Positions 44,401 through 55,381 are shown, counted from the stretch's first letter. The stretch is 64,000 nt of DNA from Thiobacillus denitrificans (GCA_002403375.1 DHHQ01000007.1:25405-89404), one strand, 5' to 3'. Made by a program: numbers and translations. Notes: generated by a model from the sequence alone, not told the origin.

Positions 44401-44965
44401 CGGGCAGGGTGGAAAGGCCGTCGAGCTCGATGCCGAGCGGTTCCAGCACTGCGGTGAACGGCTCACCCGGGCGGTTGGCGTCGGTGTAGGCGATATCGCC
44501 GTTGGTGATCCTGACGTGGTCGATCAGCACGCGGGCGATGGTGTCGGACGGCGGCTGCTTGTCCTCGTTCAGCCGGGCGATCAGCGCCGCCCAGTTGAGC
44601 GTGCCGCCGCGCCGCACCTCGATGGTCGCGCGCGGGCGGTCGAGCTGGATGTCCTGGATGCGCCACGCCCAGCGGAACAGGCCGCTGGTGCCGAGGTTGA
44701 GGTAGAGCCGGTCGAAGCCCGCCAAGGGCGCACCGCTTGTCTCGGCGAGTTCGAGGCCGGTGACCGTCGCCTCGAGCGTGAGGGGATTGAATGTGACCTG
44801 CTCGGCACTGAGCCGGCTGGCGAGCTTCTGCTCGCCGATCCACGGCAGCAGCTTCTGCGCCAGCGGGTTGACCAGGAAGAAGCCGAAAACCAGATACAGG
44901 CCGAACAGCCCTGCAGCGATCAGGAACGGCCGGCTCGAGGCGGCTTTGACGACGCGTCCCCACAT
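41426..44965 (-). CDS. DUF748 / AsmA-like envelope protein
   Basis: 1179 residues. One N-terminal transmembrane helix (about 15-33) is followed by a very long periplasmic region of repeated beta-structure. Blocks such as VTFNPLTLEATVTGLEL, GTLNWAALIARLNED and SGKFAGRRIDSGKLSVDLEY are typical of DUF748 and AsmA-like proteins, which are thought to bridge the periplasm and move or organise phospholipid. The last 250 residues add an OmpA-like segment (EAIDFDPGSSALSPPEQEKL) and end in a Pro/Ala-rich tail. AAGGAGGAGGCCGC precedes ATG 44965. It follows the darP gene by 18 bp on the same strand. Confidence 0.85.
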   Translation of the reverse strand: MWGRVVKAASSRPFLIAAGLFGLYLVFGFFLVNPLAQKLLPWIGEQKLASRLSAEQVTFNPLTLEATVTGLELAETSGAPLAGFDRLYLNLGTSGLFRWAWRIQDIQLDRPRATIEVRRGGTLNWAALIARLNEDKQPPSDTIARVLIDHVRITNGDIAYTDANRPGEPFTAVLEPLGIELDGLSTLPEDRGDYLIAAKLPEQGGTLRWKGEVALNPVASNGEVGLEGVQLSNLLRVIKSPRNFEVPSGTLAAGLRYRFAMVVDPAGEAVPWLQVNGASLVVQDLALARRGGGGPVLELAEVRVSDANLDLARRKVEVAGVSASGGKLAATRDVQGRLDWQTLFAMAGDGPAPQPATPRTAAPSAAWQIGVREIKLADWSARFTDQGFARPLSVEAAGFGLTAALAGEVGATTAIEVGPVNAALGPVVVRSGQETVAELQRAALVNAGASLADNRMTIDAVELSGVRTTVALDKQKILNWTDILAKAPGAPEAARARSGTETAAPMDVQLARLSLDGIEVGFVDQSPPRPVRLDLVEGFVTLKDLSLDMVKAVPLKELSAQRQGGVPLEAGFSLRQGGRFDARGTVAPGDRSGALDVRLAGLSLQPFAPYVNQFATLNLRSGAASTRGKLAFGQAKSGMQLSYGGGFAVDDLAITEEETEDAFLGWKQLSSSSLAFSLAPNRLRINELVAQNPFGKVIIFEDKSINLQRVLRSQPADKPAAGDAPAPQPEARPEPAGQPPAFPVAVERARIVGANLEFADLSLTPQFGTRMHDLSGVVTGLSTDPATTAQVELDGKVDEFGSARVRGTIQPFRATAFTDLTLTFRNLEMTNLTPYSGKFAGRRIDSGKLSVDLEYKIKDRQLAGDNKFIVNKLRLGERVDSPDAMKLPLDLAIALLEDGNGVIDLDLPVSGSLDDPQFSYGRIIWKALVNVLTKLVTAPFRALGNLLGVSSEKLEAIDFDPGSSALSPPEQEKLKTIAEALAKRPALDLVLEPGYDPEADRRALQELAMRREAVAVAGVELAEGEAPGPVDVNHYKIQTWLEDRYAEAAGKEDYRKLRAEFKGEDAGVLESQLVERLARRFKTRDEGPASAFHVELLERLTRQTKIGDEALLELAAARGQAMRDELLKRGLDAGRVSVADPAEQAARDRLVPSMMNLGVGKKPAAEPEPAAAQPAAPAP

Positions 44966-44983
44966 GCGGCCTCCTCCTTGTTC

Positions 44984-45514
44984 TTATCGGTCTTGCATGA
45001 GCTCGCGGATCACCCGGAAGATTTCACGGAAGGCCTTCGGTGGCTTGCCGCGTGCCGCCTCGTCGCGGGCGTTGCGGATCAGCTGCCGCAGATGGGTCGC
45101 GTCGGCGCCGGGAAATTCGTTGAGAAAGAGCGTCAGCGCCTCGTTGTCGGCGATCAGCCGCTCGCGCCACTTCTCGGCCTGGTGCAGCCTGGCGTTCTCC
45201 GCGGCGGAGACGCCGTTGAAGACGTCGAGCTGGGCCTGGATCGGCGCCGGGTCGATCGAGCGCATCAGCTTGCCGATGTACTGCCGCTGGCGGCGCAAGG
45301 CGCTGTTCTGGGTGATCTTGCGGCAGGCGGCCACCGCCTCGCGCAGTTCCTCCGGCAGCTCGATGCGCTTGAACTGCGCCTCCGGCAGCTTCACCAGCTC
45401 GGCGCCGAGATCCTGCAACGCTTCGACCTCGCGCTTCTTCTGGCTCTTGCTGGGGCCGGAATAGACGTCATCGGGGTCGAATTCGAGTTCGGCATCGGGG
45501 TCGATCAGGCGCAC
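44984..45514 (-). CDS. darP: Ribosome-associated protein DarP (YjgA, DUF615)
   Basis: 176 residues, matching the usual length of about 180. Highly charged: an acidic N-terminus (DPDAELEFDPDDVYSGPSKS) leads to a helical core with LPEAQFKRIELPEELREAV and LRQLIRNARDEAARGKPPKA near the end, the conserved DarP signature. DarP aids 50S ribosomal subunit assembly. The only plausible start is GTG 45514, since no in-frame ATG lies upstream within the reading frame's plausible N-terminus. It is divergent from pmbA with about 100 bp between, the usual darP-pmbA arrangement in proteobacteria. Confidence 0.9.
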   Translation of the reverse strand: MRLIDPDAELEFDPDDVYSGPSKSQKKREVEALQDLGAELVKLPEAQFKRIELPEELREAVAACRKITQNSALRRQRQYIGKLMRSIDPAPIQAQLDVFNGVSAAENARLHQAEKWRERLIADNEALTLFLNEFPGADATHLRQLIRNARDEAARGKPPKAFREIFRVIRELMQDR

Positions 45515-45616
45515 GGCGGGTCTTTCGGTTGCTGTTATTATCGATATTGTAGTTTCTGACCATAAAAACGTACCGTCCCGAAACGCATCGCGCCCCACTT
45601 TCCTTTCGCAGCCGAC

Positions 45617-46957
45617 ATGTCCCGCTCCCAATTCAGCTATACCCGCGACCAGCTCATCGCCCTGTCCCGGATCGTCATCGAGCACGCCGCCCGCCAGGGC
45701 GCCACCGCCGCCGACACCGAGATCTCGGAAGGCGTCGGCCAGAACGTCAGCGTGCGCCAGGGCGAGATCGAGACGATCGAATACAACAAGGACAAGGGCG
45801 CCGGCGTCACCGTCTACCTCGGCCAGCGGCGCGGCCACGCGTCGACCTCCGACCTCTCGGAGGCGGCATTGAGGAGCGCCGTCGAGAAGGCGCTGACGAT
45901 CGCCCGCTATACCGCGGAGGACGAGGCCGCCGGCCTGCCCGACGCCGACCGCCTGGCGAAGGACGCGCCCGACCTCGACCTCTACCATCCGTGGGACCTC
46001 AGCGTCGAAGAGGCGGCCGAACGCGCCAAGGCCTGCGAAGCGGCCGCGCTCGCGGTCGACAAGCGGCTGACCAATTCCGAGGGTGCCGGGGTCAGCCTGC
46101 ACACCTCGCACTTCATCTACGCCAACAGCCTCGGCTTCTGCAACGGCTACGCCGGCTCGCGTCACGGCATGTCGGTCGCGGTGATCGGCGAGGACAAGGG
46201 CGGCATGCAGCGCGACTACTGGTATACCAGCGCGCGCAACGCCAGCGACCTGGACTCCGCCGAAACCGTCGGCCGCATCGCCGGCACCCGCACGGTGCGC
46301 CGGCTGGGCGGCCGCAAGCTCGACACCCGCACCTGCCCGGTGATCTTCGAGGCGCCGATCGCCACCGGACTCATCGGCAATTTCGTCGCCGCGGTGTCGG
46401 GCGGCAGCCTCTACCGCAAGTCCTCGTTCCTGCTCGACAGCCTGGGCAAAGAGGTGTTCGCGCCGCTGGTCAACATCCGCGAGGCGCCCTTCCTCCCGGG
46501 TGGTCTCGGCAGCGCACCGTTCGACAGCGAGGGCGTCGCCTGCCTCGAGCGCGACGTCGTCAAGGACGGCGTCCTGCAGGGCTACTTCCTGTCGAGCTAT
46601 TCGGCGAGGAAGCTCGGCATGGCGACCACCGGCAACGCCGGCGGCAGCCACAACCTGCTGGTGACGCCCGGCGAGCACGACCTCGACGGCCTCATCAAGC
46701 AGATGGGCACCGGGCTTCTGGTCACCGAACTGCTCGGCCACGGCGCCAACATGGTCACCGGCGACTACTCGCGCGGCGCCGCGGGCTTCTGGGTCGAGAA
46801 CGGCGAAATCCAGTACCCGGTCGAGGAGATCACGATCGCCGGCAACCTCGCCGAGATGTTCAAGGGCATCGTCGCCATCGGCCGCGACATCGAGCGGCGC
46901 AGCTCCCGCCAGGTCGGCTCGATCCTGATCGACCGCATGACGGTCGCGGGCAACTGA
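45617..46957 (+). CDS. pmbA: Metalloprotease subunit PmbA (TldE)
   Basis: 446 residues, the standard length. Landmarks: ISEGVGQNVSVRQGEIETIE near residue 38, then VTVYLGQRRGHASTSDLS, and the C-terminal block LLVTELLGHGANMVTGDYSR followed by GAAGFWVENGEI, conserved in PmbA/TldE. PmbA pairs with TldD, which carries the HExxxH zinc site and is not in this window, to degrade or mature small peptides. Its stop overlaps the next gene by 1 nt (TGATG), so the esterase is coupled to it. Confidence 0.93.
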   Translation: MSRSQFSYTRDQLIALSRIVIEHAARQGATAADTEISEGVGQNVSVRQGEIETIEYNKDKGAGVTVYLGQRRGHASTSDLSEAALRSAVEKALTIARYTAEDEAAGLPDADRLAKDAPDLDLYHPWDLSVEEAAERAKACEAAALAVDKRLTNSEGAGVSLHTSHFIYANSLGFCNGYAGSRHGMSVAVIGEDKGGMQRDYWYTSARNASDLDSAETVGRIAGTRTVRRLGGRKLDTRTCPVIFEAPIATGLIGNFVAAVSGGSLYRKSSFLLDSLGKEVFAPLVNIREAPFLPGGLGSAPFDSEGVACLERDVVKDGVLQGYFLSSYSARKLGMATTGNAGGSHNLLVTPGEHDLDGLIKQMGTGLLVTELLGHGANMVTGDYSRGAAGFWVENGEIQYPVEEITIAGNLAEMFKGIVAIGRDIERRSSRQVGSILIDRMTVAGN

Positions 46958-47568
46958 TGCGCGCTGCGGGCCGCATCGTCGCCGCGGCCTGCCTCGCGAT
47001 CCTGCTCGCCGCCTGCGAACGCGCGCCGACGCTGCCGCGGATCGCGCAGCACGACGTCATCGTCGCCTTCGGCGACAGCCTCACCCACGGCACCGGCGCC
47101 AGCAGCGACGCCGCCTATCCCGCCGTGCTGGCTTCGCTGACCGGACGCACCGTGGTCAACGCCGGCGTGCCCGGCGACACCACGGCCAGCGCGCTCGAGC
47201 GCCTGCCGGGCGTGCTCGCCGAGCACAAGCCGCGGCTGGTGCTGCTGTGCCTCGGCGGCAACGACATGCTGAGGAAGCACCCCGAGTCCGCCACCGAAAA
47301 CAACCTGCGCCTCATGGTGCAGACGATCCGCGCGAGCGGCGCCGAGGTGATGCTGATCGCCGTGCCCGAGCCGAAGCTGTTCGGCGGCGCGCCCGGCTTC
47401 TACGCACGGGTCGCCCGCGACATGCGGCTGCCGCTCGAAGACGACGTCTTCAACGAGGTGCTGAAGGACAACCGCCTGAAAGCCGACCCGATCCACGCCA
47501 ACGCCGCCGGCTACCGCGTGGTCGCCGAGCGGCTGGCCGGCTTCCTGCAGGAAGCCGGCGCGCTGTGA
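46957..47568 (+). CDS. GDSL (SGNH) esterase lipoprotein, TesA-like
   Basis: 203 residues. A signal peptide ends in LLAAC (lipid Cys near residue 20). All four SGNH blocks are present: GDSLTHG with the nucleophilic Ser, the Gly in NAGVPGD, GGND, and the Asp/His pair in DPIHANAAGY. Relatives are arylesterase, thioesterase I and lysophospholipase of the periplasm; a lipid anchor is less usual for TesA. It overlaps pmbA by 1 nt and the TRAP small-subunit gene by 4 nt, so four genes appear translationally linked. Confidence 0.88.
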   Translation: MRAAGRIVAAACLAILLAACERAPTLPRIAQHDVIVAFGDSLTHGTGASSDAAYPAVLASLTGRTVVNAGVPGDTTASALERLPGVLAEHKPRLVLLCLGGNDMLRKHPESATENNLRLMVQTIRASGAEVMLIAVPEPKLFGGAPGFYARVARDMRLPLEDDVFNEVLKDNRLKADPIHANAAGYRVVAERLAGFLQEAGAL

Positions 47569-48104
47569 AATCCCTGCTCGCGCTGGCCCGCGCCATCGAC
47601 GCGCTGACCGAGCGCGTCGGCCGCGTCGCCATCTGGCTGGTGCTCGCGGCGACGCTGATCTCGGCCGGCAACGCGCTGGTCCGCTACGCGCTCGGCGAGA
47701 GCTCCAACGCCTGGCTCGAGATCCAGTGGTACCTGTTCGGCGCGATGTTCCTGCTCGCCGCGGGCTATACGCTCAAGCACAACGGCCACGTGCGCATCGA
47801 CATCCTCTACAACCGATTCGGCGCGCGCGGGCAGGCGTGGATCGACCTCGCCGGCGGCCTCGTGTTCCTGCTGCCGATGGCCGGGCTGCTCGCCTGGCTT
47901 TCGTGGCCGATGTTCCATGAGGCGTGGGCCACCGGCGAGATGTCGCCCGACGCCGGCGGCCTGCTGCGCTGGCCGGTGAAGCTGCTGCTACCCGTTGGAT
48001 TTGGCCTGCTCGCGCTGCAGGGCGTCGCCGAAGTGATCAAGCGCGTCGGCGTGCTCGGCGGCCACCTCGCGCTGCCGGCGGAACAGCCGGACGAGGAAGT
48101 CTGA
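47565..48104 (+). CDS. TRAP transporter small permease (DctQ-like)
   Basis: 179 residues with four hydrophobic helices. The blocks WLVLAATLISAGNALVRYAL, NAWLEIQWYLFGAMFLLAAG and NGHVRIDILYNRF are typical of DctQ subunits, which join the large permease in the inner membrane. The start is GTG 47565, overlapping the esterase stop (GTGA). It is followed by the DctM gene with a 1-nt overlap. No periplasmic solute-binding protein gene adjoins, so substrate cannot be guessed. Confidence 0.88.
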   Translation: MKSLLALARAIDALTERVGRVAIWLVLAATLISAGNALVRYALGESSNAWLEIQWYLFGAMFLLAAGYTLKHNGHVRIDILYNRFGARGQAWIDLAGGLVFLLPMAGLLAWLSWPMFHEAWATGEMSPDAGGLLRWPVKLLLPVGFGLLALQGVAEVIKRVGVLGGHLALPAEQPDEEV

Positions 48105-49510
48105 TGGAGGCTGCGCTGCTGGAGAACCTGGCGCCGCTGATGTTCCTCGGGCTGGTCGTCTTTCTGCTCCTGGGCTACCCGGTCGCGTTCGCGCTCGCCG
48201 CCAACGGCCTGCTGTTCGCCGGCATCGGCATCGCCGCGGGCTTTTTCGACGTCTCGCTGCTGCACGCGCTTCCCGAACGCGTCTACGGCATCGTCGCCAA
48301 CCCGACGCTGCTGGCGATCCCCTTCTTCGCCTTCATGGGGCTGATCCTCGAGCGCTCCGGCATGGCCGAAGACCTGCTCGACACCATCGGCCAGCTGTTC
48401 GGTTCATTGAGGGGGGGCCTGGCCTACGCGGTGATCCTGGTCGGCGGGCTGCTCGCCGCGACCACCGGGGTGGTCGCCGCCACCGTGATCGCGATGGGGC
48501 TGATTTCCTTGCCGGTGATGCTGCGCTACGGCTACGACAAGCGGCTCGCGTCCGGCGTCATCGCCGCGTCGGGCACGCTGGCGCAGATCGTGCCGCCGTC
48601 CTTGGTGCTGATCGTGCTTGCCGATCAGCTCGGCGCCTCGGTCGGCGCGATGTACAAGGGCGCGCTGATCCCCGGCCTCGGACTGGTCGCGCTGTATCTC
48701 GCCTACGTGTTCGCCGTGACGCTGCTGCGGCCGGCCGCAGCGCCGGCGATGCCGGCCTCGGCCCGCACCCTGCACGGCACGGCGCTGGCGCTGCGCGTGC
48801 TGACCACGCTGCTGCCGCCGCTGGTGCTGATCTTCCTGGTGCTCGGCACCATCTTCCTCGGCGTCGCCACCCCGACCGAGGGCGGCGCGATGGGCGCGGC
48901 CGGCGCGCTGCTGCTGGCGTGGGCGCGCGGGCGATTGAGCCGCCTGCAGCTCACCCAGGCGATGGACAGCACGACCCGGCTCACCACCTTCGTCATCTTC
49001 ATCCTGATCGGCTCGACGATCTTCACCCTGGTGTTCCGCGGCCTCGACGGCGACGTGTGGGTCGAGCACCTGTTCGAACAGCTCCCCGGCGGCGTGCTCG
49101 GCTTCCTCATCGTCGTGAACCTGATGGTGTTCGTGCTGGCGTTCTTCCTCGACTTCTTCGAGATCGCCTTCATCGCGGTGCCGCTTTTGGCGCCGGTCGC
49201 CGCCAAGCTCGGCATCGACCCGATCTGGTTCGGCGTCATGCTCGCGGTCAACATGCAGACCGCGTTCATGCACCCGCCCTTCGGCTTCGCGCTGTTCTAC
49301 CTGAAGAGCGTCGCGCCGAAGTCCATCCGCACCGCCGACATCTACTGGGGCGCGATCCCCTTCCTCGCGATCCAGCTCGTCATGGTCGCGGTGGTGCTGG
49401 CCTTCCCCGACGTGGTGCTGCGCGACGCACCGCCGGACGCGAGCAGCGTCACCGAGATCCCCCTCGAGGTCGACCCCGACGCCGGCTACCTGCCTGCGGA
49501 GTGGCGCTGA
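48104..49510 (+). CDS. TRAP transporter large permease (DctM-like)
   Basis: 468 residues with about 12 hydrophobic helices. LLLGYPVAFALAANGLLFAG at the start, NPTLLAIPFFAFMGLILERS, and LGVATPTEGGAMGAAGALLL (here FLGVATPTEGGAMGAAGALL) are DctM family signatures; the late NMQTAFMHPPFGFALFYLKS block also fits. The protein conducts sodium-driven uptake of organic acids delivered by a DctP-type binding protein. Its longer linker near residues 220-235 suggests the dicarboxylate/mannitol-type subgroup, which is a guess. It overlaps the DctQ gene by 1 nt. Confidence 0.88.
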   Translation: MEAALLENLAPLMFLGLVVFLLLGYPVAFALAANGLLFAGIGIAAGFFDVSLLHALPERVYGIVANPTLLAIPFFAFMGLILERSGMAEDLLDTIGQLFGSLRGGLAYAVILVGGLLAATTGVVAATVIAMGLISLPVMLRYGYDKRLASGVIAASGTLAQIVPPSLVLIVLADQLGASVGAMYKGALIPGLGLVALYLAYVFAVTLLRPAAAPAMPASARTLHGTALALRVLTTLLPPLVLIFLVLGTIFLGVATPTEGGAMGAAGALLLAWARGRLSRLQLTQAMDSTTRLTTFVIFILIGSTIFTLVFRGLDGDVWVEHLFEQLPGGVLGFLIVVNLMVFVLAFFLDFFEIAFIAVPLLAPVAAKLGIDPIWFGVMLAVNMQTAFMHPPFGFALFYLKSVAPKSIRTADIYWGAIPFLAIQLVMVAVVLAFPDVVLRDAPPDASSVTEIPLEVDPDAGYLPAEWR

Positions 49511-49790
49511 AGCGTTCGATGCAGCGTGTCGTGCAAGTGCGGGGCAACCTGCCTGAGTCTCCGATGCCTCGGCCGATCACCGCCGCGCCCAGCGATTTCT
49601 TGCCGAAGACAACTCTGCCGTCTTCCGCCACGGCCCGGCTGCCGGCAGGGTCACATTCGAACTGCGACATCTTTCCCACCACCCGCGAACGCTTGCCGCC
49701 CGGCTTCATAGGACACCACCAGGCCCATCATTCGCATTACGACGACAGCTTCGGCTTCTTCTCCAGCCGCCTGCGCAGTCCCTCATCCAC

Positions 49791-51662
49791 ATGACCCCCT
49801 TCGCACGCACCTACCTGACCGGGACTTCCTCCTTTCTCCCCGGCGAGCCCGTCGACAACGCAGAAATGGACCGCTACATCGGCTCGATCAACCGCGCGTC
49901 CGGCCGCATCAAGCAACGAATTCTTGCGGAGAATGGCATCAACACCCGGCATTACGCACTCGATGCCGCGGGCAACTCGCTGCATTCGGTCGCGTCCATG
50001 GGCGCCGCTGTGGTCCGCAGGCTGATTCCGGAAGGCGAGCCCATCGGATTTCTCGCCGCAGCGACGACCGGCGGAGACGCCGCCGCGCCGGGGCTGGCCA
50101 ACCTGATCCAGGGTGAACTCAAGCTGCCGCCGCTCGAAACCGTGTCGATCTCCGGCATCTGCGCGGCCTCGATGGGCGCGCTCAAGGCCGCGGCGCATGC
50201 CGTCGAGTCGGGCGCGGCGAGGTCCGCGGTCGCCGTGGCGAGCGAATTTCCCTCGCGCCTCTTCAAGGCATCGCGGTTCGTCGATCGCGGTGCGGATGTC
50301 GACTTCGATGCGCATTTCCTGCGCTGGATGTTGTCCGACGGCGCCGGCGGCGTCGCCCTGTCCTCCCAACCCGCGCCGAGCGGTTTGTCGTTGAAGCTGA
50401 AGTGGATCCACCAGAAGTCCTTCTCGGGCGATCTCGCCACCTGCATGCAGGTCGGCCAATCTCCGGGCAACCGTCTGCCGGGCTACCTGGATTACCCGAC
50501 GCTCGCCGAGGCGGAGCGAGCCGGGGCCTTCGACCTCAGGCAGGACCTCCGGCTGCTGCCCAATTTGTTCGACCTCGGCCTGCACGAATACGCGAGGCTC
50601 GTCAAATCGGGCGATCTCGATCCGTCCCGCGTGACCTGGTTCCTCTGCCATTACTCGTCCGAGCGCTTCAAGCCGCTGATGCAGAAGCTGATGGACGAGG
50701 CGGGTCTGTCGATCCCGCCCGATCGCTGGTACTCCAATCTTTCCAGCAAGGGCAACACCGGATCGGCGTCGATCTTCATCATGCTCGACGAGTTCTACCG
50801 GACCCGCGGCGCCGAGCTGAAGACCGGCGACCAGGTATTCGGCTTCGTGCCCGAGTCCGGGCAGTTCACGGTCGCCTATTTCCTGCTGGAAGTCGTCGAC
50901 GCCCAGAGCGCGCCGGAACACGCCCGGCCGACGCACGATCTCGACACCCTCGCACCGCCACCGATCGTGCCGACCGATTCGCTCGCGCCCAGCGTCTCCG
51001 GCATGCTCAAGGACCTGATGGCGATCTGGCACGACTACCGGTCGGCCGTCTTCCGGACCGATCTCGCCCGCGCCATCCTCGATGGTTCAGTGCAGCGTGC
51101 CGACTATCTCGCATGGATGGAAAGCTGGATTCCCCAGGTCCGCGAAGGCAGCCTGTGGATGCGCCGGGCGGTTTCCAGCATGGGGCCAGGCCTGCGCCCG
51201 CTCGCCGAGCTCGTCCACACCCACGCCGGCGAGGAACAGCTGGACTGGCAGGTCCTCTACGCAGACTACCGCGATGCCGGCGGCTTGCTTCCCCTCGAGG
51301 CGTTGCGCATGAACCCGGGAGGGGAGGCGCTCAATGCCTTCATGCATGCGTATGCGGCACGCCCTGACCCGATCGGCCTGCTGGGCGGCATCTATGTCAT
51401 CGAAGGCACGGGGCAGCGAATCGTTCCGACGCTGATGCCGCGTCTGAAGGCCAGTCTGAACCTCTCGCCAGCCGTGCTCCGCTTCATGGCCTACCACGGC
51501 GAAAACGACCAGGCCCACATGCTGCGCTGGCTGGAAGCAGTGAAACTCGCCGCGGAACACGTCCCCGATGCGGCTGGCCAGATCACGCGGGTCGCAGAGA
51601 GCGTCGCGGCGCTCTATCTCCAGCAGTGGAAGCACGTCCCGATGCAGGAAACCCGCCAATGA
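49791..51662 (+). CDS. Fusion of ketosynthase III-like domain and haem-oxygenase-like iron domain
   Basis: 623 residues. The N-terminal part (about 1-370) is a KAS III/thiolase-fold enzyme with an intact triad: Cys124 in SGICAASMG, His287 in LCHYSSERF and Asn322 in SSKGNTGSAS. After a Pro-rich linker (about 375-400), the C-terminal part (about 400-620) is all-helical, with a likely metal set: HTHAGEE (His478, Glu481-482), YVIEGTG (Glu538) and HGENDQAH (His569, Asp573, His576). That set resembles haem-oxygenase-like di-iron proteins such as UndA. I infer condensation of an acyl thioester followed by an oxidative step. ATG 49791 lacks an obvious ribosome-binding site. It overlaps the next gene by 4 nt. 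Confidence 0.72.
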   Translation: MTPFARTYLTGTSSFLPGEPVDNAEMDRYIGSINRASGRIKQRILAENGINTRHYALDAAGNSLHSVASMGAAVVRRLIPEGEPIGFLAAATTGGDAAAPGLANLIQGELKLPPLETVSISGICAASMGALKAAAHAVESGAARSAVAVASEFPSRLFKASRFVDRGADVDFDAHFLRWMLSDGAGGVALSSQPAPSGLSLKLKWIHQKSFSGDLATCMQVGQSPGNRLPGYLDYPTLAEAERAGAFDLRQDLRLLPNLFDLGLHEYARLVKSGDLDPSRVTWFLCHYSSERFKPLMQKLMDEAGLSIPPDRWYSNLSSKGNTGSASIFIMLDEFYRTRGAELKTGDQVFGFVPESGQFTVAYFLLEVVDAQSAPEHARPTHDLDTLAPPPIVPTDSLAPSVSGMLKDLMAIWHDYRSAVFRTDLARAILDGSVQRADYLAWMESWIPQVREGSLWMRRAVSSMGPGLRPLAELVHTHAGEEQLDWQVLYADYRDAGGLLPLEALRMNPGGEALNAFMHAYAARPDPIGLLGGIYVIEGTGQRIVPTLMPRLKASLNLSPAVLRFMAYHGENDQAHMLRWLEAVKLAAEHVPDAAGQITRVAESVAALYLQQWKHVPMQETRQ

Positions 51663-52570
51663 AAAAAGTCACGCTGCCACGCACCTGCCCCGAACTCCAC
51701 GCGCCGCACGACCCGACGGACCCGGATCCGTGGCAGACGCTGTGGGTCGATCATTCGACGCCGCTGACAGACGGCGTGAAGGAAGCCTGGCTCAGGGACT
51801 CGAGGACAGCCTCGCGGCAATTCCTCTTGCCCTTCGTGCGGCCACTCGCCCGGGTCCTCATCGTTCTCCTGCAGGCGGTCAAGACCGTCACGCCTTCGTG
51901 GTTGGCGTCGTCGCGGGTGCTGCACCGCTTCCTCGCACGGGCCCTTGCGGTATTTGCCACGCCCGAAGCCAACTGGCTGATCCTGCGGCACTTCTGGATC
52001 GGCTCGGAGAATCTCGCGTTTCTGCAGGCCAACATCAAGGGGGCGGACATCCCGCTCAATCCCTTGATGCCCCGCGACCTGCCGGACTTGCGCGACGACC
52101 TCTTCATCCAGCACGACCTCAACCTGTTCAACTTCATCACCCGGCTCAATCTCGAACTCAAGGAGCAGGGCCTGCAGGAGATCGAGCCCAAGGAGACGCT
52201 CGATTTCTCGATGATCTCCGACGGCGGACACTTCCCGATCGCCCCCCAGAACGAGGGTCTGCTCAACAAGATCGATCTGCAGACCTGCATCGACCTCTTC
52301 ACGCCGATCTACCAGCTGTTTCTCAGCGACCGCGATTTCTGGCGCTCGGTCCACTCGCTGCAGCTCGACGAAACCATTGGCATCTACGCGGCCAAGGTGC
52401 TCGGGCGCCCGGACGCGCTCATCCTCGTCAACAACAAGCACCCGATGGTCGTGCCGGCAACATGGTCCGCCGGCTACCGGCTGGTGCTACACGGCCTGTC
52501 CTCGGAAATGCTCCACGCGCTGCTGGTGGAAGAGAAACGCAAGCGGGCCGAGGCGACGGTAGCCGGCTGA
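51659..52570 (+). CDS. Unrecognised partner of the ketosynthase fusion
   Basis: 303 residues, not a family I can name. It has no signal peptide. A moderately hydrophobic stretch (about 55-80, RPLARVLIVLLQAVK) may contact the membrane. NWLILRHFWIGSENLAFLQA and DLFIQHDLNLFNFITRLNLE are rich in His and aromatic residues, compatible with a helical metal- or lipid-binding protein. The start ATGA overlaps the fusion gene's stop, so the two are translationally coupled and likely act in one pathway. The FKBP gene follows after about 95 bp. Confidence 0.65.
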   Translation: MKKVTLPRTCPELHAPHDPTDPDPWQTLWVDHSTPLTDGVKEAWLRDSRTASRQFLLPFVRPLARVLIVLLQAVKTVTPSWLASSRVLHRFLARALAVFATPEANWLILRHFWIGSENLAFLQANIKGADIPLNPLMPRDLPDLRDDLFIQHDLNLFNFITRLNLELKEQGLQEIEPKETLDFSMISDGGHFPIAPQNEGLLNKIDLQTCIDLFTPIYQLFLSDRDFWRSVHSLQLDETIGIYAAKVLGRPDALILVNNKHPMVVPATWSAGYRLVLHGLSSEMLHALLVEEKRKRAEATVAG

Positions 52571-52665
52571 TGCGGGGCTGCCGGCGCGAGCAGGAATCGT
52601 GAGAAAATAACCGCCCCCGCGCCCGGCAGCCCTGCCGCGCCCCAACCCCCTCCAAGGATCGAACC

Positions 52666-52992
52666 ATGAGCGAACTCATCATCGAAGACCTCGTCACCGG
52701 CAGCGGCGACACTGCCCAGGCCGGCCAGTACGTGACCGTGCACTACACCGGCTGGCTCACCAACGGCCAGAAATTCGACTCCAGCGTCGACCGCAACGAC
52801 CCCTTCGAATTCCGCCTCGGCGCGGGCCAGGTCATCCGCGGCTGGGACCAGGGTGTCGCCGGCATGCAGATCGGCGGCAAGCGCAAGCTGACCATTCCGC
52901 CGGAACTCGGCTACGGCGCGCGCGGCGCCGGCGGCGTGATCCCGCCGAACGCCACGCTGGTGTTCGAGGTGGAACTGCTGGGCGTCAACTGA
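52666..52992 (+). CDS. FKBP-type peptidyl-prolyl cis-trans isomerase
   Basis: 108 residues, a single FKBP domain with no signal peptide, so cytosolic. [40 protein letters not shown] and [20 protein letters not shown] match the family, and the active-site Asp, Trp and Tyr positions are kept. It catalyses proline isomerisation in folding proteins. AAGGATCGAACC precedes the ATG. Confidence 0.95.
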   Translation: MSELIIEDLVTGSGDTAQAGQYVTVHYTGWLTNGQKFDSSVDRNDPFEFRLGAGQVIRGWDQGVAGMQIGGKRKLTIPPELGYGARGAGGVIPPNATLVFEVELLGVN

Positions 52993-53023
52993 GTCTCTTG
53001 TCCGCGTAGTTCGCGGAACCTCC

Positions 53024-55381
<2,358 letters not shown>

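Noticed and set aside
41426..45559. Long rightward frame opposite the DUF748 gene
   Set aside because: Antisense to an 1179-residue protein with recognisable family blocks; its composition is dominated by Arg, Gly and His, as expected of a shadow.
49449..49709. Possible 86-residue leftward gene after the DctM gene
   Set aside because: It overlaps the end of the DctM coding region and has a weak start context. Part of it (SQFECDPAGSRAVAEDGRVV) looks protein-like, but I cannot support it as a gene. The 280-bp gap otherwise shows nothing.
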